Made by a program: the position numbers and the translations under genes. Source: Mucilaginibacter polytrichastri (GTDB taxonomy: Bacteria; Bacteroidota; Bacteroidia; Sphingobacteriales; Sphingobacteriaceae). Taken from it: a stretch of 64,000 bases of DNA. Of this stretch, positions 9,245 through 18,838 are shown in pieces; the first letter of the stretch is position 1; every line of letters begins with the position of its first letter. A model generated the notes under the pieces. It was not told the DNA's origin, did no database searches, and saw only the letters and a program-made list of their open reading frames with translations. The DNA lies in NCBI RefSeq assembly GCF_001911425.1, contig NZ_MPPL01000001.1, forward strand, positions 2,051,388-2,115,387, read 5' to 3'.

Positions 9245-10021
9245 CTAGCATACGTTAGCCATCAGTTTTTTATTTGACTGCCGCTTAATTACTTGGGTTA
9301 AAATTAATGCTACGAATATTGGGCCAAAGTAGAGATATCGTTTCCATAAACGCTTAGGTTCATGAACTAATCTAACAAACCATTCTAAGCCCATATTAAT
9401 CCAAATTTTGTTTGGTCTTTTTACAGTACCTGCATAAAAGTCGAATACCGCACCAATGGTGCAGATAATGTTAGCATTTAATTGCGGTTTATGTTTATAT
9501 GCCCACTTCTCTTGCTTGGGCGCAGTCATTCCAACAAATAAAACATCTGGGTTAAAAGTATTAACTGCACTAACCATTGCAGAGTTATCCTCATCGCTAA
9601 ATTGCTCTTTAAATGGAGGTGCAAAAAAGCCAACTTTAATATTCGGATATTCTACGGCTAACTTATCTTTTATTTTAGTTAGTGTTTCTTGTGATGCTCC
9701 TAAATAAAAACAACTTCCCGAGTTTCTATTCAGATCGTTTAACAAAAATTGATGCAGATCTGCACCTGCAATTTTTGTGATTTTTTTGCCAGTAAGTAAA
9801 CGTGATGCAGCCACAACACCGATCCCGTCTGCCAGTAATATATCAGATTTTTGTAATGATTCTTTAAATTCACTATCAACATTTGCAATGCAATAAGAAT
9901 ATTGATTTAAAGTATTAACTAAAATAGAAGATTCTTTCTTTAATATTGATGATGACAGGTCATTCAGTTCTTTGGTGAATACTGGATAGTCTGTAAAGCT
10001 ATACTGGTTATTTAATAGCAT
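9245..10021 (-). CDS. WecG/TagA/CpsF-family glycosyltransferase (GT26), copy 1
   Basis: A 258-residue GT26 enzyme. It has the family's 'LLADGIGVV' acidic segment, 'KIAGADLH', 'FVGMTAPKQEKWA' and 'GAVFDFYAGTVKRPNK', and a C-terminal basic, aromatic membrane-association region ('EPKRLWKRYLYFGP'). The family transfers N-acetylmannosamine(uronate)-type sugars to a polyprenyl-diphosphate-linked GlcNAc, the second step in building a lipid-linked repeat unit. A close paralogue lies at 22303-23094, at the other side of the export operon. It stands alone on the minus strand, and about 520 bp of AT-rich DNA lies upstream. Confidence 0.88.
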   Translation of the reverse strand: MLLNNQYSFTDYPVFTKELNDLSSSILKKESSILVNTLNQYSYCIANVDSEFKESLQKSDILLADGIGVVAASRLLTGKKITKIAGADLHQFLLNDLNRNSGSCFYLGASQETLTKIKDKLAVEYPNIKVGFFAPPFKEQFSDEDNSAMVSAVNTFNPDVLFVGMTAPKQEKWAYKHKPQLNANIICTIGAVFDFYAGTVKRPNKIWINMGLEWFVRLVHEPKRLWKRYLYFGPIFVALILTQVIKRQSNKKLMANVC

Positions 10022-10545
10022 TTTTATAAGTAATTAGTAAAGTAGAATAGTGATCATAGATCTATTTAGGTAAAACTATTGTTTTGGTTGGCATTAATTG
10101 TGCCACAAACTAAATAATTCTTTCAAAATAGGCTTATTTACCAAATAAATAATATTTTACTTTAAAAAGGAGTAGATTTTTAGTTCCTTAACCGCAAAAA
10201 TATCTATTTAGCTTATTTTATAATAAAAGATGTAAACAACTTATTATTAGGCAATGCCGATGGCGCAACTCACACAAAACTAATGAATATCATGTATTAA
10301 TTGGTCGCCACCATTTAATCTTTATTATTTAAAATACATACTTAATTACACTAGCGGTATAAAAGATATTTTACCTCATCAACCTATTTATTCTTAATAT
10401 TCATTGTACCATATTACCTCGTTGTTTTAATACGGATAGTTTTTACTACAGTTCGATCTGAAATAAATAGTGGCTTACAGGCCAATAGTTATTGTACATA
10501 AAACACAAGTTATGCTTAACTGTATATTATGTTAAACCCTCAACT
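10022..10545. other. AT-rich divergent intergenic region
   Basis: About 520 bp between the first WecG-type gene (minus) and the BLUF gene (plus). I saw no convincing ORF, RNA gene or strong hairpin. It presumably holds two divergent promoters with long leaders. Confidence 0.55.
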
Positions 10546-11007
10546 ATGCTTTACAACCTAATTTATATTAGCAAGGCTGCAAAGCTTATGGACAATGACG
10601 ACCTGAAACTAATTATTAACGAATCTAACCAATGGAATGAGCGTCACGAAATAACTGGGATGTTGCTTTATATTGAAGGGCAGTTTAGTAAAACCGGAGG
10701 GCGTTTTATACAGGTACTGGAAGGAAGCCGGGATGAAGTGCAAATTGTCTTTAATATGATTAAAAATGACGCACGGCATTGTAATATTCTGCTCATGAAT
10801 GAGTGTGAGTTAGAAAAGAGAAATTTTTCATCCTGGCTTATGGGCTTTAAGTCAATAACTGAGAACGAGTTTATTGAAACGGTTGGCTATTTTGATCTGG
10901 ACGATTTTTCTTTAATCAAGACAAAATCTAAAGATTTCAATATCCCCCTTAACTATTTAAAGTCATTCTATGAAATCCATACAGATAAAAATACGCACAA
11001 TTTGTAA
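10546..11007 (+). CDS. Stand-alone BLUF-domain blue-light sensor
   Basis: The frame is open from 10492, but the BLUF fold begins at the Met at 10546 ('MLYNLIYIS'), so I place the start there (153 residues). Conserved BLUF positions are present: Tyr7, Asn31 in 'NERHEITGMLLY', Gln56 in 'FIQVLEG', and Trp97/Met99 in 'SSWLMGF'. A seven-residue insertion ('SKTGGRF'-like) precedes the Gln. The domain binds flavin and senses blue light through a Tyr-Gln hydrogen-bond switch. There is no attached output domain, so it must act through a protein partner. Its stop lies 4 bp from the end of the convergent beta-helix gene, inside the polysaccharide locus. Confidence 0.88.
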   Translation: MLYNLIYISKAAKLMDNDDLKLIINESNQWNERHEITGMLLYIEGQFSKTGGRFIQVLEGSRDEVQIVFNMIKNDARHCNILLMNECELEKRNFSSWLMGFKSITENEFIETVGYFDLDDFSLIKTKSKDFNIPLNYLKSFYEIHTDKNTHNL

Positions 11008-11011
11008 TTAT

Positions 11012-12448
11012 TCAATTTTCATAAGCCCCGATATCAGCTGTGTGGCCTTGAGCGCGTTTATTTCCTTCATAATCGCTAGTACTATATACAACAGTATTTC
11101 CGCGATGAATTGCAGGGCTGCCCTTTTGGATCCTGAAGTCTGCTTTTAAATTATTTGCAGGATATACAAAGGACGGATTCACGTTATTAAGGCAAGTAGC
11201 AGATGAAACCGCAATTATGGCTTTATCAGGGTACGTTATGTTATAATGCAGGTTATTCTCGTAAGTTAAATTGGTATTGGTATAGTTGGAGTTAATTACA
11301 TTTTCTGAATCAGAAACGAGGATGTTATTGATAATTCTGTTATCGTTACCCAAGCCCGAAAGTATTTGGCCTGCGTTTAATTCTTTCGTTTGTGAATTAC
11401 AGTATGCTGTATTATTAATAATATCAATATGGTCGCTTTGAAAGGTATGGATACCTGTGCCACCGTTATACCAGCATATATTATTTTCAATTAAAGTCCG
11501 GCCATTGTAATCGCCCAGTTTAGATCCGTTTTGTTTGCTCCGGAAATCATCAATGATAATTCCGTTTCCATCAGTAACAATACACTGTTTAATCCATGGC
11601 ACCAGGGATTTATTATTATAACACTTGTTGCCGCTAATCACGTTATGATAACCGCTCGAGTTATCATAATTCCAGAATTGGTAAAGTGCAATTCCACTGG
11701 TGCCAAATACAGTATACCAGCTGGTATTATATACCGTATTGCCAGAAATTGTAATGTAGTCAGCATGCGATGCTCCTATTCCTCCCCCACCACAATCATG
11801 AACAATGTTGTTTGCTATTACAATATGGTGTGCATGTTTTTTACCTAATCCGTTAATAGTAATTCCATTACCATTGTATTGCGGATCAAATGTGCCCTTT
11901 TTATTGGCGCAACTTTGAGGCTGAACCAATGCTTTTGCCAAAGTAACCTTAGCATTATTGCCGGTTACCTCAAAACCTACCACCTTAACATAACTAACGC
12001 CACTATTAATAGCAATACCGGCCCAACCGTTAAAATTAAGTTTAGGGTGCTGATTTGGGTAATTAATAAAAACTATATATTTTGATTTGCTGCCGCTCTT
12101 TGTTACATCAAATACATTACATGCAGGGCAGGCATTGGTATAATTGCCGTTCATTACAAATACAGTATCCCCGGGCTTGGTTAAATGGGCAGCATCCTGG
12201 ATGTTTTTAAATGCTTTAGCTGTACTTAAACCGTTAGGTTTATTGTTATTACTTTTCTCGCTAACGTAGTAATTGGTTGCATATCCGCATAAACTCATCA
12301 ATGTAAACACAATTAGAATTGCAAAACGACTGTAATAAATACCCGAATTATGCTTTCTTTTTGAGTCAATTGCAAAAAAAAGGCTTTTTAGTTTCTTGCA
12401 GAGAATTTTTATATACTTATTATTAAATTTCTTTATGGTTAACGACAT
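11012..12448 (-). CDS. Exported right-handed parallel beta-helix protein, copy 1
   Basis: A 478-residue protein. An unusually long basic N-terminal region (about 40 residues) precedes a hydrophobic segment (about 41-57, 'FAILIVFTLMSLCGYA'), either a signal peptide with a long n-region or a membrane anchor. The rest shows repeated 'I.NNI..', 'ISGNTVYN' and 'IIINNTAYCN'-type rungs of a parallel beta-helix, preceded by 'GLSTAKAFKNIQDAAHLTKPGDTVFV', whose pattern is common in pectate-lyase-like or DUF1565 proteins. Such folds are often polysaccharide lyases or epimerases. It is divergent from the Wza-like gene, so modification or turnover of the exported polymer is the best guess. No catalytic residues can be named. 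Confidence 0.75.
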   Translation of the reverse strand: MSLTIKKFNNKYIKILCKKLKSLFFAIDSKRKHNSGIYYSRFAILIVFTLMSLCGYATNYYVSEKSNNNKPNGLSTAKAFKNIQDAAHLTKPGDTVFVMNGNYTNACPACNVFDVTKSGSKSKYIVFINYPNQHPKLNFNGWAGIAINSGVSYVKVVGFEVTGNNAKVTLAKALVQPQSCANKKGTFDPQYNGNGITINGLGKKHAHHIVIANNIVHDCGGGGIGASHADYITISGNTVYNTSWYTVFGTSGIALYQFWNYDNSSGYHNVISGNKCYNNKSLVPWIKQCIVTDGNGIIIDDFRSKQNGSKLGDYNGRTLIENNICWYNGGTGIHTFQSDHIDIINNTAYCNSQTKELNAGQILSGLGNDNRIINNILVSDSENVINSNYTNTNLTYENNLHYNITYPDKAIIAVSSATCLNNVNPSFVYPANNLKADFRIQKGSPAIHRGNTVVYSTSDYEGNKRAQGHTADIGAYEN

Positions 12449-12773
12449 TTTTCAATAATTAAATCTCTGATATTCAAGTAAAAGCTAACTCTCTGATAAA
12501 TAAAATAATAAGTATTTCTTATAGGTTAATAAGTGTTATGCTTTACGTAATATTTATAATAATAAATAATTCTAAGCATGCTCTGAAACTTATTTGGCAT
12601 GGATGTTGACTAGCCTGCGTAAATAATACTATAACTTAAAACTTATTTTTTTATTAGAAAGTCAAATATGATAACTTCTGTGTAAAAAACAACGCCTCCA
12701 AGCTCCAAATTATTACCCAATCACATTGTTTTGTGATTTTTAACTTATCTGTAAACGCTTAACCAAACAATCA
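12449..12773. other. AT-rich promoter region of the polysaccharide operon
   Basis: 325 bp between the divergent beta-helix gene and the export operon. It is strongly AT-rich with no ORF. It must carry the promoter of the plus-strand operon, but I see no exact TAnnTTTG match and no operator-like palindrome. Confidence 0.5.
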
Positions 12774-13568
12774 ATGAAACTATTAACTAAACCAAGTGCG
12801 TACAAAAGCACACTGCTCCCTTTTGCTTTATTAGCTGTTTTAACATTTGTAACTTCATGTTCATCATACAAAAAGATCCCTTACTTTCAGGATCTAAGCA
12901 GGACTGATATTACAACTGAAGACCTTAATAACTACACTATACCAACTATACAACCTACAGATCAACTGGCTATCAACGTAAGCAGTTTAAACCCCGAAGC
13001 TGCTGCTGTTTTCAGCAACAATACACAGTCTGCCGGTACCAATTCAAGCAGCCCCACTTACGGTTATATTGTTGACCAAAAAGGAGAAGTTAATTTACCA
13101 TTACTTGGTATTGTTAAAGTTTCGGGCCTTACAACTTCACAACTATCGGTACAACTACAACAACAATTACAGGCTTATTTAAGTAAGCCCACCGTATCTG
13201 TAAGGATGGTGAACTTTAAAGTTGCTGTTTTAGGCGATGTATTGCGCCCCAATATTTATACCAGTGCAAGTGAAAGGCTTACCGTAACCGAGGCTTTAAG
13301 CTTAGCCGGAGATTTGAATATTACAGGTAAACGCGAAGACGTTATTTTAGTAAGAGAAATTGAAGGTAAAAGACAATACATACCTATTGACCTTACCTCT
13401 AAAAAGATTTTCGAATCGCCTTACTTTTATTTAAAAAGTAACGATTTAATATTTGTGCAACCCAGCAAACTTAAACTGGCTACGGTTGACACCGGATTTC
13501 GTAATGCAAGTTTGATCATTTCTGCCTTGTCATTAATTGCGATTTCTATCTCATTATTCCGTAATTAA
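12774..13568 (+). CDS. Wza-like polysaccharide export outer-membrane lipoprotein
   Basis: A 264-residue protein with a lipobox 'VTSC' (lipidated Cys29), then the conserved 'KKIPYFQDL' start seen in Bacteroidota export proteins. A polysaccharide-export domain (about 50-150) and an SLBB-type domain ('VAVLGDVLRPNIY…GKREDVILVRE') follow. The C-terminus has a hydrophobic stretch ('LIISALSLIAISISLF') that could span a membrane. It forms the outer-membrane and periplasmic channel for exported polysaccharide and works with the tyrosine kinase encoded 2 bp downstream. It is the first gene of the operon that runs to about 22.0 kb. Confidence 0.92.
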   Translation: MKLLTKPSAYKSTLLPFALLAVLTFVTSCSSYKKIPYFQDLSRTDITTEDLNNYTIPTIQPTDQLAINVSSLNPEAAAVFSNNTQSAGTNSSSPTYGYIVDQKGEVNLPLLGIVKVSGLTTSQLSVQLQQQLQAYLSKPTVSVRMVNFKVAVLGDVLRPNIYTSASERLTVTEALSLAGDLNITGKREDVILVREIEGKRQYIPIDLTSKKIFESPYFYLKSNDLIFVQPSKLKLATVDTGFRNASLIISALSLIAISISLFRN

Positions 13569-13570
13569 TT

Positions 13571-16003
13571 ATGAATAGCAGGCAATCTACAAATGTTAAA
13601 ACAACCGCGGGCCATCAGTTTACTGATCTGCGGGTTGTTTTAACTAAATACGTATATCACTGGCCGCTATTTGCTTTAGGATTGATTGTAGCACTTACAG
13701 GTGCTTATATTTATTTACACAACGTCAATCCGGTTTATGAAATTAGTGCCACCATACTTGTTAAGGATGAAAAAAAATCTCCGCAGCAAGAAAAATCTGC
13801 TTTACCGGAACTGGATCAAACCAGCTCTCCTAAAAACGCAGAGACCGAGATTGAAATACTGAAATCCAAAAACCTGGTTAAACAAGTTGTAAATAACCTG
13901 CAGTTATGGGTTAATTATAAATCAGGAGTCGATTTTAAAACGCAGGATTTATATGAAACAAGCCCGGTTAAATTTTTACTTGTTCAAAAAACAGGTTCGT
14001 TAACGGGTAAAAAGATTAGCATTGTTATTAAAGACAAAAACACGTTTGTATTTGATAATGTAAGTGGCCAAAAACAGTCAGCCGCTTTTAATACGCCAAT
14101 AAAAAATGGTTTTGGTACCTGGTTATTAAAGCCGACCGGTTTCATTGATCAATATATTGGTTCTACCATAAATATTGATCTTAACGAGCCCGAAATGGTA
14201 AGCAACAATTATGTTAAAACTGTTGATGCTCACTTATTAGATAAACTGGCCCCTACAATTGGCCTGTTTGTAACTGACGAAGTACCTAAGAGAGGTGTAG
14301 ACTTTTTAGATAACCTGATTACTGCTTACAATCAGGCAGCCTTGTTAGAAGAAAAACGCACCACTAAATCTACCATTGATTTTATCGATCATCGTTTAGC
14401 ATCCCTTACCGGGGAATTAAGCCATGCAGAAAAAAATGTGGAGGGATACCGGAGCAGCCAGGGTATAACAGACATATCATCACAATCGCAGGTATATCTG
14501 GAAAACGTGCAAAATAACGGTATTAAGCTAAATGAAGTTAACGTACAGCTTAATGTAATTAATGGTATTGAGCGGTATGTTAATTCAAATTCCGAAACTG
14601 GTACGGCGCCTGCAACCATCGGTATTACAGACCCTGCATTAAATAGTTTGATCGAAAAGCTATCAGATCTGCAATTGAAAAGAAGTGCTTTGCTTGCAAC
14701 TACCCCCGAAGGTAACCCCATGTTTGAGCCTATTAACAAACAAATAGCGCTTACTAAAGCATCTATTAAACAAACTGTTCAGGGTATTAAAGCCTCTTTA
14801 TTAAGTTCGAAAAAAGAACTGCAGTCATTTAACAGCAAGTCCGAATCATCTATTAAAGACATCCCGGGACAGGAGCGCCAGTTTGTTGACATGAAACGTC
14901 AGCAATCAATCAAGGAGAACCTGTATGTTTACCTGCTACAAAAGCGCGAAGAGCTTGCGCTAAGCTATGCTTCAACATTTGTTGATGCGCGCATAGTTGA
15001 TGCTGCCAACGTGGGCGATATTACCTGGCCTAAAAAGTCTTTTGTATTTGCTATTGCTTTGCTCTGCGGCTTGGGTTTACCCTTTATGGTTATCTATTTC
15101 AGAAACTCCTTTACCAATAAGATCACCGAGAGAAGAGATATTGAAAACGCATTAAACATCCCGGTTTTAGGTGAAATATCTTATGAAGATTTGAACGATG
15201 ATGTAATTGTTGTTACCAATAAACATCACTTAATTGGCGAGCAGTTCAGGGCATTACGTACTAATTTACACTATGCGCATACCAATCAGAATGCAAGCCC
15301 AATATCTCTTTCAAACATGCCTAAAGCTTCATTAAATGTGGTAAGCAACCATGATTTAAATGTAGAAGGCCGGGTTACATTACTCACCTCAAGTGTTTCT
15401 AAAGAAGGAAAGAGTTTTGTAAGTGTAAATTTGGCGGTATCGCTGGCAGCAACCGGTAGAAAAACGGTAATCATGGAAATGGATTTGCGTAAACCGAAGA
15501 TCCTGAAGATTTTTAACTTATCTAACAGTAATCCGGGTATTAGTGAATTCCTTTCATCAAACATTTCTGTAGATGCTATCATTAATCCATCAGGAAAAAT
15601 AGCCAACTTGGATGTAATTGGGTGTGGACAGATTCCAACTGATCCATCTGAATTATTGGAACACGAGCGATTGGTTGAACTGATATCAGAATTGAAAGAC
15701 AGGTATGACGATATTATTATTGACACTCCTCCCCTGCACCTGGTAACAGACGCCATGATTATTGCCAAACTTGCCGACGTATCTCTGTACATCATCAGGC
15801 AGGGTTATACCGGAAAAAACGAACTGGATTTTATCAGCGAAATTGAGCAAACTGAAAAACTGCCCAATATGCAAATCGTTTTTAATGGCATCAAGAAAAA
15901 CAAATATGGTTATGGCTATAATTATGACAATAGCTATTATAACCCCGATCCGGCTAAACCACAGTTTAACATGGCTTGGAAACAGTTTTTAAGCAGGTTT
16001 TAA
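13571..16003 (+). CDS. Wzc-like polysaccharide co-polymerase / BY-type tyrosine kinase
   Basis: 810 residues. An N-terminal Wzz-type domain lies between two membrane helices (about 33-52 and 490-510), with a long periplasmic coiled-coil region between them. The cytoplasmic BY-kinase has Walker A 'SKEGKS' near 610-615, Walker A' 'EMDLRKP' near 635, and Walker B 'IIIDTPP' near 715. The tail is a tyrosine cluster ('YGYGYNYDNSYY', about 778-790), the expected autophosphorylation region. The protein controls chain length and export by cycling phosphorylation with the Wza-like channel. No cognate Wzb-like phosphatase is encoded nearby. It starts 2 bp after the preceding stop. Confidence 0.93.
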   Translation: MNSRQSTNVKTTAGHQFTDLRVVLTKYVYHWPLFALGLIVALTGAYIYLHNVNPVYEISATILVKDEKKSPQQEKSALPELDQTSSPKNAETEIEILKSKNLVKQVVNNLQLWVNYKSGVDFKTQDLYETSPVKFLLVQKTGSLTGKKISIVIKDKNTFVFDNVSGQKQSAAFNTPIKNGFGTWLLKPTGFIDQYIGSTINIDLNEPEMVSNNYVKTVDAHLLDKLAPTIGLFVTDEVPKRGVDFLDNLITAYNQAALLEEKRTTKSTIDFIDHRLASLTGELSHAEKNVEGYRSSQGITDISSQSQVYLENVQNNGIKLNEVNVQLNVINGIERYVNSNSETGTAPATIGITDPALNSLIEKLSDLQLKRSALLATTPEGNPMFEPINKQIALTKASIKQTVQGIKASLLSSKKELQSFNSKSESSIKDIPGQERQFVDMKRQQSIKENLYVYLLQKREELALSYASTFVDARIVDAANVGDITWPKKSFVFAIALLCGLGLPFMVIYFRNSFTNKITERRDIENALNIPVLGEISYEDLNDDVIVVTNKHHLIGEQFRALRTNLHYAHTNQNASPISLSNMPKASLNVVSNHDLNVEGRVTLLTSSVSKEGKSFVSVNLAVSLAATGRKTVIMEMDLRKPKILKIFNLSNSNPGISEFLSSNISVDAIINPSGKIANLDVIGCGQIPTDPSELLEHERLVELISELKDRYDDIIIDTPPLHLVTDAMIIAKLADVSLYIIRQGYTGKNELDFISEIEQTEKLPNMQIVFNGIKKNKYGYGYNYDNSYYNPDPAKPQFNMAWKQFLSRF

Positions 16004-16061
16004 AACTGCTTAAAAACTGTACCACGTTATTAAGAAACATCGATCCTGAGTATCATTTAAC

Positions 16062-17384
16062 ATGCTGGATAAATTAATCGTTATTATTCCGGGTATAACA
16101 TTGCTCCTGTTTGTATTAAATATATTTTACAAGGGCAACACGGTACAGTCTTGTATAATTTTTATTTTATCTCTATTGCCTTTAATGGATATAAAGATAA
16201 CTCCTGAAGCATTTGGAGGCTTTAAAACATTTGATGCCATTTGCTTTTACAGCTTTATATTTCTTTTCAAAGATTTCATTACCATCAATATAAAAAGTAG
16301 GAACAATTTCTATTTTATGCTTTTTGTGTTGTTAGGTATTATCATTCTTTTAGGTGGGTTATCCTCAGAGTTTCCGGGCAAAACATGGCTTAGCCTCATT
16401 AAAGCTTTGCCCATTTTTATTTTCGCCCGTTTTTTTATGACGGAGTGTTACAAAGACGGGACATTCCATTTAAAAGCAATCAAGGCTTTAAAGGTGAGTT
16501 ATATGGTTGCCATCGTTTTCTTATGCATTCAGCGGGTGGTTGGGCTAAAGTTTACGTTTTACCCTGGTTTATCCCCTAATACATTCGACCCTATTTTTCA
16601 CCTTATCAGGTATCCGGGCATCTTTTATGATGCCCAGGCGCACGGTCAGTTTCTGGCTATGGGGAGCTTTTTGTTTTTATATATTGAGAAAGGTGCAACC
16701 CGAAAAAACATCATTATAAATTATACTTTTTTTGTGCTGGCCATTATTGGTATGAACATGGCCGGCAGCAGGGCCGCATTTGGTGGTTTTGCAATTGGCC
16801 TACTGTTGGTGTTTTTTATGGCTGCCAAAAATTACAGGATTTATGGTTTAATTTTCCTGGTGCTTTCTTATTTTGCCTTTACACTTATCTCTATACATAC
16901 CGGCGTGTTTGACCGGGCAAAAAATATTTCTGATGATCTAACATTCCGTCAGAATATCTGGAAAGAGGCTTTTGATATTTCAAAGCAGCACCCCTACCTC
17001 GGTATTGGGGCAAATAATTATCAGAGTTTTGTGATTAGGCACAACCAGGATCAATACCTGGAGATTGAAGATGGCCAGCTGGTTTACTTTGATCAGCCGG
17101 AAAACGGCTATTTGAAAATCATGGTCGAACTGGGCTTTATTGGCTTTGCCATATTCCTCTTATTTTTACTAGTGCCGCTGATTAAAGGCTTATTGCTATT
17201 TATAAGAAATGTATACGACAAACGGGTAGCTCTTTTTATGGCCTCTCTCATTAGTTTCCTGGTGGCTTTTAATACCGTATACTCAATTTTTGATAATAGG
17301 CTGCTCATTATGGTGGCCAGTATGGTGGTGCTCATTGTAGCCTATCCCGTAAATAATGATGCTAATGAATTGGTCGAAGATTAA
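16062..17384 (+). CDS. O-antigen ligase/polymerase family membrane protein (Wzy-like)
   Basis: A 440-residue polytopic inner-membrane protein with roughly 10-12 hydrophobic segments and a large periplasmic loop in the second half ('HPYLGIGANNYQSFV', the Wzy_C-like H-x-x-L-G-x-G-x-x-x-(F/Y) pattern). Proteins of this type polymerise lipid-linked repeat units or ligate polysaccharide to an acceptor. Its place between the co-polymerase and the flippase supports the polymerase role. The 3' end overlaps the flippase gene by 29 bp in another frame, suggesting translational coupling. Confidence 0.85.
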   Translation: MLDKLIVIIPGITLLLFVLNIFYKGNTVQSCIIFILSLLPLMDIKITPEAFGGFKTFDAICFYSFIFLFKDFITINIKSRNNFYFMLFVLLGIIILLGGLSSEFPGKTWLSLIKALPIFIFARFFMTECYKDGTFHLKAIKALKVSYMVAIVFLCIQRVVGLKFTFYPGLSPNTFDPIFHLIRYPGIFYDAQAHGQFLAMGSFLFLYIEKGATRKNIIINYTFFVLAIIGMNMAGSRAAFGGFAIGLLLVFFMAAKNYRIYGLIFLVLSYFAFTLISIHTGVFDRAKNISDDLTFRQNIWKEAFDISKQHPYLGIGANNYQSFVIRHNQDQYLEIEDGQLVYFDQPENGYLKIMVELGFIGFAIFLLFLLVPLIKGLLLFIRNVYDKRVALFMASLISFLVAFNTVYSIFDNRLLIMVASMVVLIVAYPVNNDANELVED

Positions 17385-18837
17385 ACAGACAAAGTTATTG
17401 CAGTCATCACTGGTTAAAAACAGTGCCTGGGGCATTGTATCCAATATTTTGCAAATCCTGTTTATATGCGCGTTTTTTGCCATTGTAGCACGTAAGTATA
17501 GCTCCGGAGAATTTGCCAGGTTTTTAGTTTCTACTTCGGTATACCAAATTGTTGCGGCCTTTTCATCTATGGGTTTGGGGCAGTGGTTTATTCGCCAGTA
17601 TGTATTGGAGGATGATAAACTCACTTTTACGGGTAAGTTTTTAAAAACGCAGATTGGCCTGGGGCTGTTGTTTTATGTTGTCAATCTGATATTTGCCTTC
17701 GTGGTTTACGCTGATGTACAAATCAGATTTTTATGCATTATACTGGGTACAAATATTATTTTTGATAACCTCATCAACGCCATCAGGAGCCTTAACATTG
17801 CGGAAAACCAGCAACGCAAAACTGCTGCTATATTGGTAATAGATGGATTTTTAAAACTCGTTTCGGGCTGTTTACTGTTTGTCCATCCATTTTCTGTAGT
17901 TATTTTATCGGTTATTATGATTGTAGCCAGGGTGCTTACGCTGGGTTTGTTTATTAAACTAGGGTCATCAAACAGCATCAATATCAAATTTCTTTGGCGG
18001 GCTAAAATATCTATCGAAGACTTAAAACTGCTAATCATTAAAAATTGGCAATTCATTATTATAGGCAGTATCTCCATCATCTACTGGAAAATGGGGAACA
18101 TCATTATATCTAAAACGCTTGCGCTAAGCAGCGTTGCCGACTACGAGATTGCATTCCGTATTTTCTCTGTATTATTGATATTACCCATTGTGGCATCGTC
18201 AACCATTTACCCACAGTTTATTAAGCATTTTAACGAGGGGAATCATGCTGCTTTAACCCGGCTTTATCGAACTGTATTTTTCATTTATACGTTATTCGCT
18301 ATTGTATCTTACCTGTTCATGTACTCTTTTTCGGGGTGGATATTGCCATTAGCTTTTGGTAAGGGTTATCCCGGCTCCGTTTTGTGTACACAACAAATGT
18401 TTCTTACTTTTTTAATACTGCCTACCGTTCTATTACAAGCCAACTTAATAGTGGCCATTGGCTTAGAGAAACTGGATATGTGGTTTAACATCATTAGTCT
18501 GGGTGTAAACGTAGTTGGGTGTTTCGCCGGATTATATTTTATCCGCGAGCTTGCAGTAATTAACTATTCGGTTTTCTTCTCCTTTTTAGTTTTCCATATT
18601 TTACAGGATATACTATTGATTAGAAAAAAGATTACAACCATTAAACACTGCCTGTTATTTTACAGCGGCTTGTTATTAATTGTGTTGGCCTATCATCATT
18701 TCACTATCAGTACAAATCCGGTTGTGCTGTTTATTTTATTTTCTGGAGGGATATTTTTAGTCGCGGTGTCTGTAGTGCTTTTCAAAAAAAGGAAATCTTC
18801 CTTTAATCTGCTTACCCTTAAAAAACCTACCATTTAG
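17356..18837 (+). CDS. Wzx-like oligosaccharide flippase
   Basis: A 493-residue polytopic protein with about 12-14 predicted helices and the MOP/polysaccharide-synthase layout: N-terminal 'KNSAWGIVSNILQILF', then a central segment 'YWKMGNIIISKTLALSSVADYEIAFRI'-like that is typical of Wzx proteins. It flips lipid-linked repeat units across the inner membrane. Three in-frame ATGs lie at the beginning (17356, 17359, 17365); the first is kept, but any could serve. It overlaps the polymerase gene by 29 bp, and the GT2 gene begins 1 bp after its stop. Confidence 0.87.
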   Translation: MMLMNWSKIKQTKLLQSSLVKNSAWGIVSNILQILFICAFFAIVARKYSSGEFARFLVSTSVYQIVAAFSSMGLGQWFIRQYVLEDDKLTFTGKFLKTQIGLGLLFYVVNLIFAFVVYADVQIRFLCIILGTNIIFDNLINAIRSLNIAENQQRKTAAILVIDGFLKLVSGCLLFVHPFSVVILSVIMIVARVLTLGLFIKLGSSNSINIKFLWRAKISIEDLKLLIIKNWQFIIIGSISIIYWKMGNIIISKTLALSSVADYEIAFRIFSVLLILPIVASSTIYPQFIKHFNEGNHAALTRLYRTVFFIYTLFAIVSYLFMYSFSGWILPLAFGKGYPGSVLCTQQMFLTFLILPTVLLQANLIVAIGLEKLDMWFNIISLGVNVVGCFAGLYFIRELAVINYSVFFSFLVFHILQDILLIRKKITTIKHCLLFYSGLLLIVLAYHHFTISTNPVVLFILFSGGIFLVAVSVVLFKKRKSSFNLLTLKKPTI

Positions 18838-18838
18838 T

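Noticed and set aside
15286..15795. A 169-residue minus-strand frame inside the tyrosine kinase gene
   Set aside because: It is the antisense shadow of a highly conserved kinase domain and has Ser/Leu-rich composition typical of such shadows.
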